Origin: Coriaria nepalensis
Lineage: Eukaryota > Streptophyta > Magnoliopsida > Cucurbitales > Coriariaceae
Direction: 5' to 3'
DNA: 64,000 bases
Assembly: GCA_027186245.1 (NCBI GenBank)
Contig: CP114481.1
Coordinates: 3,022,501-3,086,500 of the forward strand
Shown: positions 48,166 to 62,105 of the stretch, piece after piece
Layout: each line of letters opens with the position of its first letter
Position numbering within the stretch: position 1 is the first letter of the stretch
Position numbers and translations under genes: made by a program
Notes under the pieces: generated by a model
The model's input: the letters and a program-made list of their open reading frames with translations, nothing else
What the model was told of the DNA's origin: nothing
Database searches by the model: none

Positions 48166-49389
48166 TATAAAGATTCCTTATTGTGTAAGGTACATCACTC
48201 ATATGACTTATCAATTAAATAATTACATGTGTCAAATATAATACTAAATACTATTAGTGTCAACATTTGTGATTGACCCATTAACCTTCGAACTAAGGGT
48301 GCTGGAAATTCGATCAACTTTGTTGCTCAATTTAGCATCCTAAGTCTTGAGGTTTTATTTGACCTATTTCCGTACTTCTCTTTAAGTATGAGAATAGCTT
48401 AAAAGCCCATAACTGCATCGTAATTGAAGTGGAAAAAACATCCTTATGGATGAAAAAAAAAAGTAATAATCAACATGACATTTGAAATAAACCAATTTTG
48501 TTAGAAATTCGATGACACTTGCAAGTGTAATAATGAAATTAAAAGAGAAGATGGATGAGACTTGCCTGAAAAGCGTGTGGAAAATCGTACATAGAGTATG
48601 TCTTCTTTTTTTTATTATTAATGTATTTTCTTAATTTAGTTGTTGCAGCTTTTGCCTTGTGGTCTATCCATAGATGATAAAGTTTTCTAAAATATGACTT
48701 TACCCTAAGGGTAATCATTGAAGTCCTCCAGATTCGAGGTGAAGTATAAGATAACAAAACCAAATTATAAATCATTAAAGTCTTCCAAATCCAAGAAGTA
48801 TACAAAAGTCATCTTCAGGACATCCACATCACAACATCCACCACCTACCCGTTCATCTCCAACAACTTTTCTCTGGCCTGATCAGCTAAAATATCGGAGT
48901 GACCACTAAAATACTTAGATCGTACTTATGAAGTCATCTCTTTATAGTAAGCATCCCTCTCTATTCTTGTAGACGTTAGCATTTTATGACGCTTCTAGCC
49001 ATTAACTAGGGCAAACTTTTGAACGAAAAATTGGAGAGCCCTAGCATTTCTAATCGAGAACCATGCCTCATACATCTTCTTGCACTCTACTCTTTAAAGC
49101 ATGAGGGAGTGAACTAATTGACCGGATAAATCAAGGTCCGAATCTACATCCAGGAAGTGTCCGAAGCATATCATCCTGAATAAGCTCAACCAATTCTCAT
49201 ATAGAGAAGTTTTGATCTTCTGGACCGCTAAGACTAGCCTTGACACGTTTGTGATCCAACCCCCAAAATATTCTTGTGGTTCCAAATTGGGCTTAAGAAT
49301 AGCGGATTTAGGTAGTTCTCCCACCTGAAGTCTAATAGAGAGAGTTGAATTAGCATTATAATCAAATTCATTAGTTGTAAGATTCTAGC
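48166..49389. other. Intergenic region
   Basis: No gene was recognised; minus-strand open stretches near 48539 and 49094 show no known motif. Confidence 0.35.
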
Positions 49390-49399
49390 TCAAAGATCG

Positions 49400-50215
49400 G
49401 ATGTGATTGATAAACTTGAAAATTATTCCCAATGAATTGATCATAATCAGTTTTAGAGAATCCAAACCGACTTTCTTATCCCGTTACTCGATTGTATTTA
49501 GTCTTGGCACTAACTCGACGACAGTTTCTAAGTTTAGCCTAGTTAATCATAACTTAACTAAGACCTAAAAACTTGACAATAAGGTCGGTACTCTCATCCT
49601 TGAGATTGACATAGATAAATAACTATATCGACTAGAAAGACGGTCCTAGGTTTCTTTACAAACCACGAACAACTATATTGTCACTCCACATCGATCCTGA
49701 GAGAGTTATGAGCGAATGTGTTATAATGTCGACATAGAGTGTCGAAGAGAGATTTTGATCAAATTCACTCAATTTGGTTAGTTGGACTCTAGATTTCAAA
49801 TCAGATTGGATCCAAAAACTTGATAATAATTTACAATTAATTGATCACAATCGATTTTGGAGAATCCAAATACCAATTTTCTTATCGTGTTATTTGATCA
49901 TATTTAGTCTTGGGGCTTACTCAACTATGTTTTTCAAGTTCGTCAAGTTAATTGTAACTTAAGTACGACCAACCAAATTGACAATAAGGTCGGTACTCTC
50001 ATCCTCGAGAACCACATAAATGACATACTAGGTCGAACTCAATTGGTGGTGCTCTCATCCTCAAAATCAATATAGACGGACAACGGTATAGATAAGAAAT
50101 ATGATGCTGAGTTTTTTTTATTGACCATGAATAATTACATTGTCGGACCCTGTTGGCTTTAAGAGAGCTATGAGTGACTGTCTCAATAATTTTTGTCGAT
50201 TGTAATTTATAGTTC
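49400..50215. repeat. Two diverged tandem copies of about 400 bp
   Basis: Copy 1 (about 49405-49760) and copy 2 (about 49810-50215) share the order GATCATAATC/GATCACAATC, TTAGAGAATCCAAA/TGGAGAATCCAAA, TCTTATC, TATTTAGTCTTGG, TTGACAATAAGGTCGGTACT, CTCATCCT, AACAACTATATTGTC/AATAATTACATTGTC and GAGAGTTATGAG/GAGAGCTATGAG. Identity is perhaps 70-75%. No coding function is seen. Confidence 0.7.
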
Positions 50216-51853
50216 AAAATTTGTTCAAGGCAGACTAGGAGATCATGAAAATCAGTATTTTCACATCAATTTCATCCCCAACGTCCTTGATTTCTAAAAT
50301 TTTTAATAATTTATGAATGAAAAATCTAATTTTAAACAAATATGCAATTTTCTTCATTTGGTTGTCGTCATTGCTCCATCGATGTATTCATTTTGTGGAG
50401 GAACCTCTATGGAACCTCGATCTTTTTAAAATCTTCTTACCTACATTCCACAATGCCAAGTTAGATTCCTCGGCACACATCTCAAAAGCCATATCAGTAG
50501 CCATTTTCTCTGGGAAAGGAAGTAAGTGTTTTTTTGTCGAATGTTTGAAACGGTTTCTAGATTTTTATGACCAAAATTGAGTTTGGTAAGGAATAGTTTG
50601 TGTTCTGAGAAGAGTTTTAGTAGATTGCTTTTAGTGAAGAAGAGTTTTAGTGTTTAGAGTTTGAAAAAGAGAGAAAATGAACGGTTAAAGATATTTTCAT
50701 CCTTCTAAGTTATGAGAATTTTTTGGGTGGGTTCAATCCATAACAGGTGGTAGACCGACGTAAGAAAAGTCAGATTATCAGAAAATGTTTTTATAATTTG
50801 CAAATAAGATCCTTTACTTTTCAAATTTACAAGTAATTTTTATTTCACTATTCATTTTATCCCTTCTACTTCTCAGCCCGATAATTTCTAGTGCTCTTCT
50901 TCTCAACATATTTTTTCAGTATTCTCCAAATTGACCATGCAAAGCCCTCAATTTTTCTTTCAATAACAATAAGAAATGCTCGATTCCATAGATGAAAATT
51001 CCAATATACATTTTTCAATGGAATTTGCTCATATTATAGACTACGCAAAAATGCAACGAATCATTCTTCTTCTTATCGATGAGATCCATCTTCTCCACCT
51101 TTCAAATCATACCCATGTCTCACCTCCTTCCTCTACTTATCCAAAACCCTACTCTCTTCCCACCTTTCTCTTCCAAATCCTCTCTATACCTCTTCGCCTT
51201 CAAACTCTCCTTCTCTTCCCTCTCTCCCTCATTCTCATCCTCTCTTCATTTTCCTTTTCTGATAGACGCCCTTCAGCTCATGGGTTTGATTCGAGTTTGA
51301 TCTTGCCACTACTATCTATGTCTATGCACCAGATCCTTCATGACTATAGGTTAGAATGAGTGCCTAGGGAAGATTCAATGATTATGAGTACAATTTCTGA
51401 TAATTATGATTTTGTTCATTCGAATTTGGTTGTTTTGTTTTTGTAGGAGTTATATATAGTAAATAGAAACCAGTAAACAATATACATAAATAGAAAATAG
51501 TAAACAATAATGATGACAACAATAATATAATCTATAAATATTAAAGTAGTAAATAGAGCAGAATCTATAAACATTAATGCAGTAAACAATACTATTACCA
51601 CCCTGTTCGAAGGATTTGAAATCATAGATATTGCTATGGGTTAAATTAAGAGGATCGGTATTTCTTTTAATTCTTTGAAATGATGACTTTTTTTGCCTCA
51701 ACACAAATTTTAGACTTATGTTTTAAATCAATTTGGAAGTTTGGTATGTGATACATGTTAATTAATTTATGTAAGGAGTTATAATTAACATGTTTCAATC
51801 TAGCATGTCATAGATTATAAGACTCACACAAATAAGTAGAAGAACTAGCTTTA
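50216..51853. other. Intergenic region
   Basis: No gene was recognised. A pyrimidine-rich open stretch at 50976-51359 is low in complexity. A local repeat of GTAAACAATA / AATAGTAAACAAT occurs at 51470-51600. Confidence 0.35.
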
Positions 51854-52446
51854 TTAATTTTTGTGATTACAGTCATTACATTTAAGCTTGAAAAGCCCAT
51901 TCGAGACATATCCTTTACCCACATACATTCCATTTTTGGATACAACTACCTTATCAGATTCAAAGACTAAACGAAATTTGTGCTTGCTCAAAAGTGAACT
52001 GGACACAAGGTTCTTACAGATTTCAAGCACATACAAAATATTATTAAGAGTTTGCTCTTTTCCACAAGTCATTTTTAGAACCACCTTGCTTTGATCAGCT
52101 ATCTCAGATGTCGATAAATTTTCCATAAACAGCTTCTCTCCATTAGCAATGGGTTCGAAAGAAGTGAACATTCCTTTGTGAGCATATGTGCCTAGTGGCA
52201 GCAGTATCAATCCACCATTATCTCGGATTGAACCCCACCAAATTCACTTCTAAATCTACAGCAGTAAGATTGATATCAGAAAAATCTTAGGTGATGTCTT
52301 CCATTAGATTTGCTTTTTGGCTTCGTTTCTTCTTCGGAAGCCTACAACCCGAAGCTTTGTGACCCTTCTTGTCACGAAGCATTTTCCTTGGAACTTTATT
52401 TGCTTCTTAGAAATTCCTCCTTTCAATCCCAATTTAGAATTTATTT
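51854..52446 (-). pseudogene. copia gag/pre-integrase fragment
   Basis: The frame at 51854-52210 reads KVVLKMTCGKEQTLNNILYV, then KNLVSSSLLSKHKFRLVFES, then NGMYVGKGYVSNGLFKLKC, the protease-to-pre-integrase region of a copia polyprotein. Upstream on the minus strand (52290-52440) a shifted CFVTRR...KLRVVGFRRRNEAKK stretch is the wreck of a CCHC knuckle (cysteine, then KGHKxxxC changed by frame). It stops abruptly at the edge of the LTR that begins at 52448. Confidence 0.75.
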
Positions 52447-52447
52447 T

Positions 52448-54235
52448 TGTTGGAAAACGGGTTTAAAATTCATAGTGGAAGCGATTGTTAGTCCCAATAT
52501 ATAACAAAAATTTTATGAAAACTTTTATCGATAATTTATATATATATTAATTGATCCTATATCAATACGAAGAGTTCATATTTTAGCCTACATGAATAGA
52601 TCGTCGAGACTCATACTACAATCTTCCAAAACGATCATCAACACACTAGGACATATATGGGGACATAAAGATTACTAGGTTTTCTCTCATTTTCTTTTTG
52701 TGAAAAAGCCTCTCTAATTTTTTCGCATTCTAAAATAGTAGAATATGATGTATTTATAGGATTTTATTAAGTTTTCTATTTAATATTATTTTTAATTTAA
52801 ATACTTTAAATTAATTGAATTGATAATTCAATCATAATATTAAATGATAAAATAATCGTGAGATATATTTTATTGATATCTTTGATAAGATCAAATCTTT
52901 TCAAATTTAATTTAAAGTATAATTTTATTTATTTAAAATCAGATCATTATCTTTAATATTTGATTTGATCAAATCTTTTCAAATCTAATTTAAAATAGGA
53001 TCTTATATATTTTAAATCATATCATATCTTATTTTCATTTTAAATTAGTTTCTCAAAGTAATTTAATTTTGACTTAATTTTAATATTAAATTAATATCTT
53101 ATATCAATTTAATATTATATAGAATATATTTAAATAAAAATTAAATATATTATTATTTATAAAATGAATTTCAAAATTCATCATTATATTTAAATATATC
53201 TTTTAATTAATTAATTCTTTAATTAACTAATTAACATTAATTATCTTATAATTACATATTTTCCCCATAACACTATTTTCCCCATTTATAGAGGCAGCCT
53301 GAGGACCATGGACCTATAATTTCAAGTTTTAATAAATAAGATTATTAGTTAAACTCTTTAATCTAATAAATTTTATTTATTAATCTCAATATTATTTCAC
53401 GAAAAATATGAGATTGCACTCTTGCAATTATAGAATAAATTACTGAGCAATCTCTAGTTGTCTATTGATATTGTCATTAATGCACTTCAATCCTCCAATA
53501 ATTAGTTCATAATTAGAGCTGGTCAAAATTACCATTTTACCCCTCTAATTATCTCTTTATCCTTAAGTACCATTAATCTCACTAGTGAATGGTCAATTTT
53601 TAACTTAATTATAAATTTGAGCTCAAAATCATTAGTTTCATAATTAACCCTTAAGGGCACTAATATTCAATTTTCTATGAAGAAGAATTGGATTCTTTAT
53701 CTGTAAATCATGTTCCAATCTGCTTATCTCAGTGAACCTCCAAAACAAAAGTTTTTAGTCTGTTTTACCAACAGGAGTTCATGACTACTTAAGATTCAGA
53801 TTGATCTGCATATGATCATCTATTGATATGAAATGAACTCTTTATGGCAAACGGTATATTAATAAAGAATTAATTTATATCGAGACATATTATATATAAT
53901 TCAATTATATAAAGCACCTCTACTAAGATGTCTATCTACATCAGTGATATAGATCTTGATCATTTGCATTAATATTGCTAGTGGACCGTACTAGCAACCA
54001 CATATTAAAGATTTCATACTTTAATATGTTGCATAAAATTTAATTCATCATATATAATCTTAATTCTCTCGTACTAATACAATATTATAGTTACATAAAT
54101 GAATTTGAAATTTTCTGATATTAATACACATTATTTATATAAACATACTCAAACAATTATATAAAAAAAATATCAGTTTCATTAATTTTATAAAAATGTA
54201 CTTATCACATACTTTTAAGACACTATGCCCAATAA
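52448..54235 (-). repeat. Long (about 1.8 kb) copia LTR
   Basis: The plus-strand left edge TGTTGGAAAACGGG and right edge CACTATGCCCAATA are, on the minus strand, a start TATTGGGCATAGTG and an end CCCGTTTTCCAACA, the usual ends of long plant copia LTRs, with one end base changed. A purine tract (GCAAGTGAGAG) adjoins it at 54236-54250. It belongs as the 3' LTR to the internal region at 54236-58150. A matching 5' LTR was not found to the right of 58.15 kb. Confidence 0.7.
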
Positions 54236-57200
54236 TCTCTCACTTGCTCTATAGCAAGTGAGGCATCTCTCTTATCCCTAAATTACGTACATGATCCTCA
54301 AAAGACTTCGCTGCAAGTGTCTTGGTAAACGGATCCGTAGGTTCTATTTCGACGTTATCTTCATAACTGTCACATCACCTCAGTGTACAATCTCTCTAAC
54401 GATATGATATTTTCTCTATATGTGCTTGCCCCTCTTATGACTACTCGGTTCTTTTGAATTAGCCACTGCTCCACTGTTGTCACAATACAAGATTAGTGAT
54501 TTATCCATATCTGGAACAACTTCTATATATCAGTATAGAATTTTCTAAGCTAAATCGCCTCTTTCACTACTTCACAAGCTATTATATATTTGGCCTTCAT
54601 GGTAGAATATGCGATACTGGATTGTTTGATACTTCTCCAAACTACAGCTCCTCCACCAAGCTTGAACACTAATCCAGAAGTCGACTTTCAACTATCTCTA
54701 TCTGATTGAAAATCAAAATCAGTGTATCAGTGCATCAGTGTATCTAGTGAGGTTCAGGTCTCCACCAAGATAAACAAGCATATAGTGTTTTGTTCTCCAA
54801 ATATACTTGAGAATATGTTTTACCGCTATCCAGTATTCTAAATCAGGATTTGATTAATAACGACTGACTATCCCAACTGCATAACAAATTATAGGTCTTG
54901 TACACAACATGGCATACATAAGACTGACTATAACTGAGGCATAGGTAATCCATCTCATCTCTTCTTCCTTCTCAAGTGTCATTGGACATTGATCTTTAGA
55001 AAGAAATACTCCATGATTGATCTGCAATTGACCCTTCTTGAAGTTTTGCATTGAGAATCGAGCAATCATCTTATCTATAAAAGAGGCCTGAGACAATGCC
55101 AAAAGCTTATTCTTCCTATTCTTTAGGATTTGGATTCTTAGAACATAACTTTCTTCTCCCAAAACTTTCATTTGGAATTGCTCGGCTAGCCATTTCTTTA
55201 TGTTTGACAATATTTCTACATCATTCCCAATGAGTAAAATATTATCTACATAAAGAACTAAAAAGACCACCTTCTTTTCTTTGATGTGCTTATAGACACA
55301 TGGTTTGTTAACATTTTGCTCGAAGCCATATGTCTTGATATGTCTTGATAGTCTCATCAAGCCTTAGGTTTTAAGACCTCGAGGCTTCCTTTAATCCATA
55401 AATGGATATAAGGAATTGCAAACTTTTTGTTGCTAGTCCTTTTGCACAAAACATTCTGGTTGCATCATATAAATGCTTTCTTCAAGATAACCATTCAAAA
55501 AAGTTGTCTTGACATCCATTTGCCATATCTTATAGTCTAAACTAGCAGCTATGGAGAAAAGAATGTGTATAGATTTTAGCACGGCAACGAGAGAGAAAGT
55601 CTCTCCATAATCGACCCATTCCCTTTGGATATAGCCTTTTGCTACAAGTCGTGCCTTGAAAGTCACTACTTTTCCATCTACGCCTCTTTTCTTCTTAAAA
55701 TTCCATTTACTTCCAATGGGCCTGACATTTTCAGGTGAATCTACAAGTTTCCAAACAGAATTGGAATATATGGATTCCATTTCTTGGTTCATTTTATTAT
55801 GCAATTTATCCTTGTCAGAATCATCTGTTGTCTATCTAAATGTTAATGGATCATCCTGATTTATGTTTGACACTAGAACTCAAGCCTCGTGTTCATAACA
55901 AATGGTAACATCTCACAATCCTCCCACTACGACTAGCTACTAGGGTGTTCTGACTAGGATCAGTGGTCTCTTGATGTTTTCGTTCATCAGATGGTGATTG
56001 AGATGATCTGATCTAATCAGAATTTAACTCTTCTAGTACTACCTTACTACGAGGTTTGTAATTTGTTATATAGTCATATTCGAGAAAAGTTACATTTGTC
56101 GATACCGACACTTTTTTTTTTGAACTAGGACTATAAAAGTAACTTCCCTTATTCCGAGAGCATATAGCCAACGAATGTGCAAACTTCAGATCACGTGTCC
56201 AACTTCCCAATCTTGGATTTTAACACATGTGTTGGATACCCCCATCTACAAAAATGGCATAAACTAGGTTTAGTGTCATTCCACAACTCTAAAGGTATCT
56301 TTTGTATAGACTTAGATGGAAGTACATTTAAAATGTATACCGCAGTTTGAAGTGCATATCCCCATAATGTGAGTGGTAGGGATGAGTAGCTTAACATTGA
56401 CCTAACCATATATAATAAGGTTTTGTTTCCTTTCGGCAACACTATTTTTCTATGGTGTTCCAGTTGTTGTGAGTTAGGATAGAATACCATGCTACAGCAA
56501 ATGATCCTTGAACTCAAAATCATGGTATTCACCTCCCGATCTGATCAAAGTATTTAAAGTAATTTTCCTAATTACTTTTCAACTTCTACTCAGAATTCTT
56601 TGAACTTTCAAAAAGTTTCAGATTTCCTTTGCATTAGGTATATATATCCGTTATCTTGAATAATCATCAATGAAGGTGATGTAATATTCATAACCTCCTC
56701 TTACTTGTATCATATGACCACATAAATCACTATGTACTAACTGAAGTGGTTTTTTGGCTCTTAGACCTTTGTAGAGAAAGATCTATTAGCCATCTTTCCT
56801 TCTAAACATGATTCACAAACCGAGTGCTAACAGTTAGCTCTCTTAAAGAGCCATCCTTTACTAACATGTTTATCCTATCAAGATTAATATATCCTAACCT
56901 AAGATGCCAAAAATACATATCATCACTTTGAGAAACGTTTTATCTTTTGTTAGATTTAGGATTTGCTACTTTAAATAATTCTAAATTATTTAATGATTGT
57001 TCATTTTGTTAAAATAGATAGAGTCCATTATTTTTTTTTGCACGACAAATATCAAAACCTTTCTTGGAAATAATAATATCATTATTAATAAAAGAAATAT
57101 AAAAAAAAAATTCGTGCAACATAGATAAAGAAATCAAATTTCTACAAAATTCAGGAATAAAATAAATATTGTTCAAAATAAGATAATTATTGCTAAAAAC

Positions 57201-58150
57201 TAAATGGACTGCTTCCACTACTTTAGCTGAACAATCGCACCACTACCAACTCTCATTATCACCTTGCCAATAGCAAGCTCCCTCGAAAAACTAAGTATCT
57301 GTAAAAAAAGAATAAACATGATTAGTGGCTCCTGAATCTACTATCCAAGATCACAATTCATCTTCAACTAAATAGGCTTCTAAAACAAATAAATCAAACT
57401 TACCTTTCTTTTTCTCCTTTAGTTCGGAGAGGTACTTGTTATAGTTTCTCTTCCAATGGTCATCAACTCCATAGTGGAAACACTTTCCCTCGAGTTTTTT
57501 TTTTTCTTGGAGTTGTGGTTATTCTTATTCTCTTTGCCTTTATGTGACTTGTTGGCTTTCTTTCCCTTCTTGTTCTTTCCATTGGTGTACATCCTCTTAT
57601 TGTTCTTAGCACAAGAGGAAAGTGGCTTTTGTTCCGCAACATTTGCTTCACTCTCTTTGGAACTAGCCTTATTTATGGTCTCAAGAGTCTGCAATTCATT
57701 CAATAGCTGAGTCATATTGTAATGTAGCTTGTTCATAACATAGTTAGTGGTGAATGCAACAAAAGTCGATGATAATGACTCAAGTATGATGCTAACATGA
57801 GTGCACTCATCAATGGTAGCCCTATGTATTTCCGCCTCATGCATCGTGTTGATCATGTTTAAAACATGATCTCTAATAGAAACTCCTTTCTTCATCTTCG
57901 CATTCATGTAGGTTCTAGTAGCCTCAAGATGACTCTGATTGCTGCCCAAACAAGGCCTGAAGAGACTTTAATATCTCATATGCAGTTTCGACGTTTTCAT
58001 GTTTCTTCATAAGAATATCATTCATGCTCATCAACACGTATCATGTGGCTTTATTATTGGACTGGATCCAATGGTCATACTTTTCCCATATAATACGGGC
58101 AGTATTGGCAGCGGGCTCTTTAGAACATTCCTCGTTCAAGACAAATTTAT
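54236..58150 (-). mobile_element. Decayed Ty1/copia element, internal region
   Basis: On the minus strand: gag at about 58150-57419 (IWEKYDHWIQSNNKAT; then a region with GVSIRDHVLNMINTMHEAEI and a Lys/Asn-rich end), pre-integrase at 57218-57009 (LNNIYFIPEFCRNLISLSML), integrase C-terminal part at 56532-56191 ([20 protein letters not shown]), RT at 55804-55433 (VWKLVDSPENVRPIGSKWNF, WQMDVKTTFLNGYLEE) and 55360-54854 (LVLYVDNILLIGND, where the second Asp of YVDD is Asn), and RNase H-derived sequence down to 54250. Many stops and shifts separate these. The 3' LTR is at 52448-54235. Confidence 0.85.
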
Positions 58151-60434
58151 GGTTCTCACAAATTAATATCGTATTTTAATTTTAATTTCTATCTCATAAA
58201 ATTACCAATTAATTTGTATGCGTTGAGTAAAGCGGGTAGTGGAATTATTGAATGAAGACATGATGATTGTTGAAATTAAATAAAACATACATGATTCATT
58301 AAAATTGAAATAAGTATCAAAGTTTGGAATAGTAAATATGATGCATGAATACAACTAAAACACATAAAATTATTTATTATTAAACCGCGATAAATTAACA
58401 CAACAATTAATGTGTTCGGTAATATTAATTTCAAATTAATTTTGAGATATTCTCAAATATACAAGTAAAACACAAAATATCTCATATATTCTCTTTTCCT
58501 CATAAGTTACTATTTATTCGGTCAAGACATAGTTAACCGCTTAAAGCTTAATTATGTTGTCTTTGTGTGTGTAAGCCATTACTTTGGAATCCATGACTTA
58601 ACTCGAAAGTTGCCACCTTATGGTTGGTCAAGTTCGAAATATATCATTTTTTCCTGTCATCTTAAGAAGCCTACTTTTGTATTGATATGGTTCGAAACTT
58701 TCCTTAGGGGGACGAAAACAAAGCCATCTTGAGACTTTTTCCATATCTCACGATATTGTACTAATAATGGAGATCATAAGTTATATTGTTATATCAACTT
58801 TCTCTCACTCATTATTTTAAAATATGTATTTTCATAAAACATCCTATGTTTTAAAAAGGCCAATCACATTAGGCCTAGTTTAATCTTATTAGGTGAACTT
58901 AATTTGTAATTAATGGACTAATTACATTAATTAAACTTCGACAAAACTCCTCAAAGTTGATTATTAAAGGCCTAACTTAAAAGTGCACCTTTATTAGGTG
59001 TAATTACCAAGTTTAATTCTTTAAAAATCAATCCACTTATGTAATTAATTTCCCCAAATAAATCACATAAACATACATGACAATCCTAATAAATCACATA
59101 AACATACATGACAATCCTAATAAATCATGTTTCTACTAATGAGATGCATGCTTTAAAAATAAAACCGTGTGGGTATTCATGTATGGCATATAACTGATGA
59201 GTGCATGAATATATTATCCATCAAACCAATCAACATTAATAAATAGATATAATGGACCGGATAATTTTGGGTATTTCTAAAATTTACAATCTTTGCAAAA
59301 GTACAAATAAATTAAAGTAATAAAAAATTACATAAGGGCTTCAAGTGTTATATTCTTCCCCAAGATGGTCCATCTTGAATCTGAGCCTAACTAGTAATTC
59401 TTTAAATCAAGCCCAATTTCATAATCCTTAGAAAAACTATTTTTCTAATCCTAATTTTTATTAAACTTAATTATTTCCAATTGAGCATAAACTCTTTTAT
59501 GCTAAACAGACTTATTTGGGTCAAACCCAACAAGCTATTTAATTTTTTGAAAAGTCTAAAATTAAGTTAATGGATTTAAAATATATTATTTTTTGGCCAC
59601 ATAAAAAGGGTCAAACCTATTTATTGGGCGAGTCATGGGTCGTACTCATGACCCAACTCGTCAGGGCATTATGGGTCGAAGCCTATGAAACCCCTAGAGT
59701 AAGCCGCAGGCGACAACAACTAGGAATAGTCGTCACCGCCTACGATAGCACACGCTGACTGGAGCCAGTGGCTGTCCCAACCACTGGTCCTTCCAACGAC
59801 CTTGTGCCGCGAGATAATCCCACAGCTGGATGATGACCTCTACACGAAGGCTCGATGACTTATAGGCATCAGATTCATAGAATGAGACAAATTTATATTT
59901 CCATTATGATTATCTATCAACCATTGAAAGTGAAATAAAAGATAAAAGCTTGAACATGCTAAAAAGGGTGAAGACAAAATAATTCTAACGAAACTTGATG
60001 CTTTTTAATTACAAAGCTTGCAAATGAATGATAAAGAAGGAAAGTAAAAATCGAAAAATGGATTAGAATTGAGAAAATAGTAAGATCATATTAAAATGGA
60101 TTAGAAGAATTGAGTTTTTCAATTTCACTTTGTTACTGTTGATTTTGGTAAAAAGGCAGGTGGAAGAAGATGGGGATATTTTAGTAATTTTAGAAAATAA
60201 TGAGAAAATAAAGGACTAGTTTATCAAGAAAACTTTAGGTGGGTTATTGCTTAAAATACTTTTACGAGACTCTTTAACCTTAGGACCATTTTTCACTTTT
60301 AATTTTAGAGAGTTTTTTGGATGAGTCCAACCCATTTTCCATTTTCCATTTTCGAGAGATACTTTCCAAAAAAAATCAAAATAAATCCATTTATTAAAAT
60401 GAACCTAATGAAAGGCTATATTATCAAATAACCT

Positions 60435-60470
<36 letters not shown>

Positions 60471-61480
60471 TTATTTATTGTATATAATAAAAATTAAGTT
60501 TAAATACAAAATTACTATATGTGTGCATTTTCAACTTCCTATAATATGTCACGTGATAATTTGCCTCTAAACTTCTTAAAATACTATCATTACATGTATT
60601 ACAATAATTCCCTAAAATACTCTCATTTCATAATAAACTTAATATCTTAACTAAATCTGATCATAATTCTTATTTTGATAATCACTATAATTTTATTATA
60701 ATTTTTGTTTGATAAGATTATAATTTTGTGTAAATGAATTTGAATTTGAAAATCCATGATAAATACAATCTATTTTGTTAATGAAGAAACAATAATTATG
60801 AAATAATTATTTATGTTAATTTTTGTTCTTTCATTTTTTTAATAAAAAAAAAAAGAAGACTGGAAAAAAAAGCCCATTATAAATAAATAACCTATTTGTC
60901 ATCTTAGTCTTAGACTTCACATTCCCCACGTATTTTTTTATTTCATACTTTTTTTACTTTTCGATTTTGTATCTTTTCATACAATCGCCATACTTCTAAT
61001 ATTATTATTTTCTAATATAATTAAAAATTAAAATTATAACTATATTACTAATCTCTATGATCAAAATAAAATTAATACATAAAAATGAGATATTATAATA
61101 ATTTAAAATATTTTAACCTCAAAATAAATAATAAATTTATTAAATAAAAATAACTATATTATATATTTTAACTATTAAATAAATTTATTTAATTAAAGTT
61201 CTCTCTAGCTTTTATTTTTTTATATTATTTATGAGGACATCATATCATACTCCGATACATTAGACAATTAGTTTATATATATATCATAGGATATCAGATT
61301 TTTGGGATCCAAACAGACATTAAATCACACACTTTGATTCACAAAAACAGATCAAGCGGTCTTCTTGCATATTGAAGAAAACAAACAACGTGACGGTAGG
61401 GTAAGCATATTTAAATCCAAAATTAAAAAAAATAAAAATAAAATAAAAGGTAATCAATTTAACAATAAAACGCTCTGAAG
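58151..61480. other. AT-rich region; possible element leader, small tandem repeats
   Basis: The first kilobase may be the 5' leader or a diverged 5' LTR of the copia element, but no match to the 3' LTR was seen. Two exact 31-bp copies of AATAAATCACATAAACATAC(ATGACAATCCT) lie at 59057-59118. A short GC-richer patch lies at 59690-59870, and (AT)n at 60437-60466. No gene is recognised. Confidence 0.4.
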
Positions 61481-61489
61481 CTATACAAT

Positions 61490-62105
61490 ATGCTCACAAA
61501 AGGACACGTCTGCAATCATACCATATTCATGCAAACGAGCTTGATTGGTTTGTCTCTATACCTAAGGTCCTTACCTATATTCATCACTACTTCCATGGGG
61601 CCCAACAGATCCTTAAAGTCAGCAACTATCAACTTTCCATTTAAGACAACTTTCCAAACAGTAGATAGAGCTGGCTATACAAATACTGTCTGATGGCAAA
61701 CAGATACAATTTCTGTAGAAATTGCAGAATTATAAAGGGCAGGGCCAGGAGAACAGTATTCCACCTCTTAATTCTTTGATAAAATCCTCTAATATGACAC
61801 AGGCCATTCCTATCCGCATCCAAGTGATACTGATACATGGAGCTTTAGACCAGGAAACCATAACAGCCGGTTTTGTCACTGACATCGTTGTAATACTCAT
61901 TATAGTTGAATAGTTCCCAGAAACGGGAGAGCCCAAAGTTCACGTGCTTAGGCGACTTGAGATAACAGAAGTGCAACTCCTTGAGATTTTTTTCAAATGT
62001 TTGCTTTATGGACAGTACCTGAAAATTGAATTCAAGGAAATCATAAGACCAGTATGAATGATCTTCTCGTGGTTTTCCATTGTCAAAACTTGGGAAGAAA
62101 ATCAT
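61490..62105 (-). other. Exon-like minus-strand sequence, unrecognised
   Basis: The minus strand has protein-like frames: NGKPREDHSYWSYDFLEFNF followed by Q and CAG|GTACTG at about 62105-62015, ELHFCYLKSPKHVNFGLSRF at about 61978-61919, and after a CTACAG acceptor-like site near 61720 the frame STVWKVVLNGKLIVADFKDL LGPMEVVMNI before GGTAAGG at about 61575. Frames do not join simply and I do not recognise a family. It could be part of a spliced gene entering from the right, a pseudogene, or chance. Confidence 0.25.

Noticed and set aside
50976..51359. 127-codon plus-strand frame
   Set aside because: Mostly a pyrimidine-rich low-complexity stretch (Leu/Ser/Pro/Phe), with no motif and no splice or promoter context.
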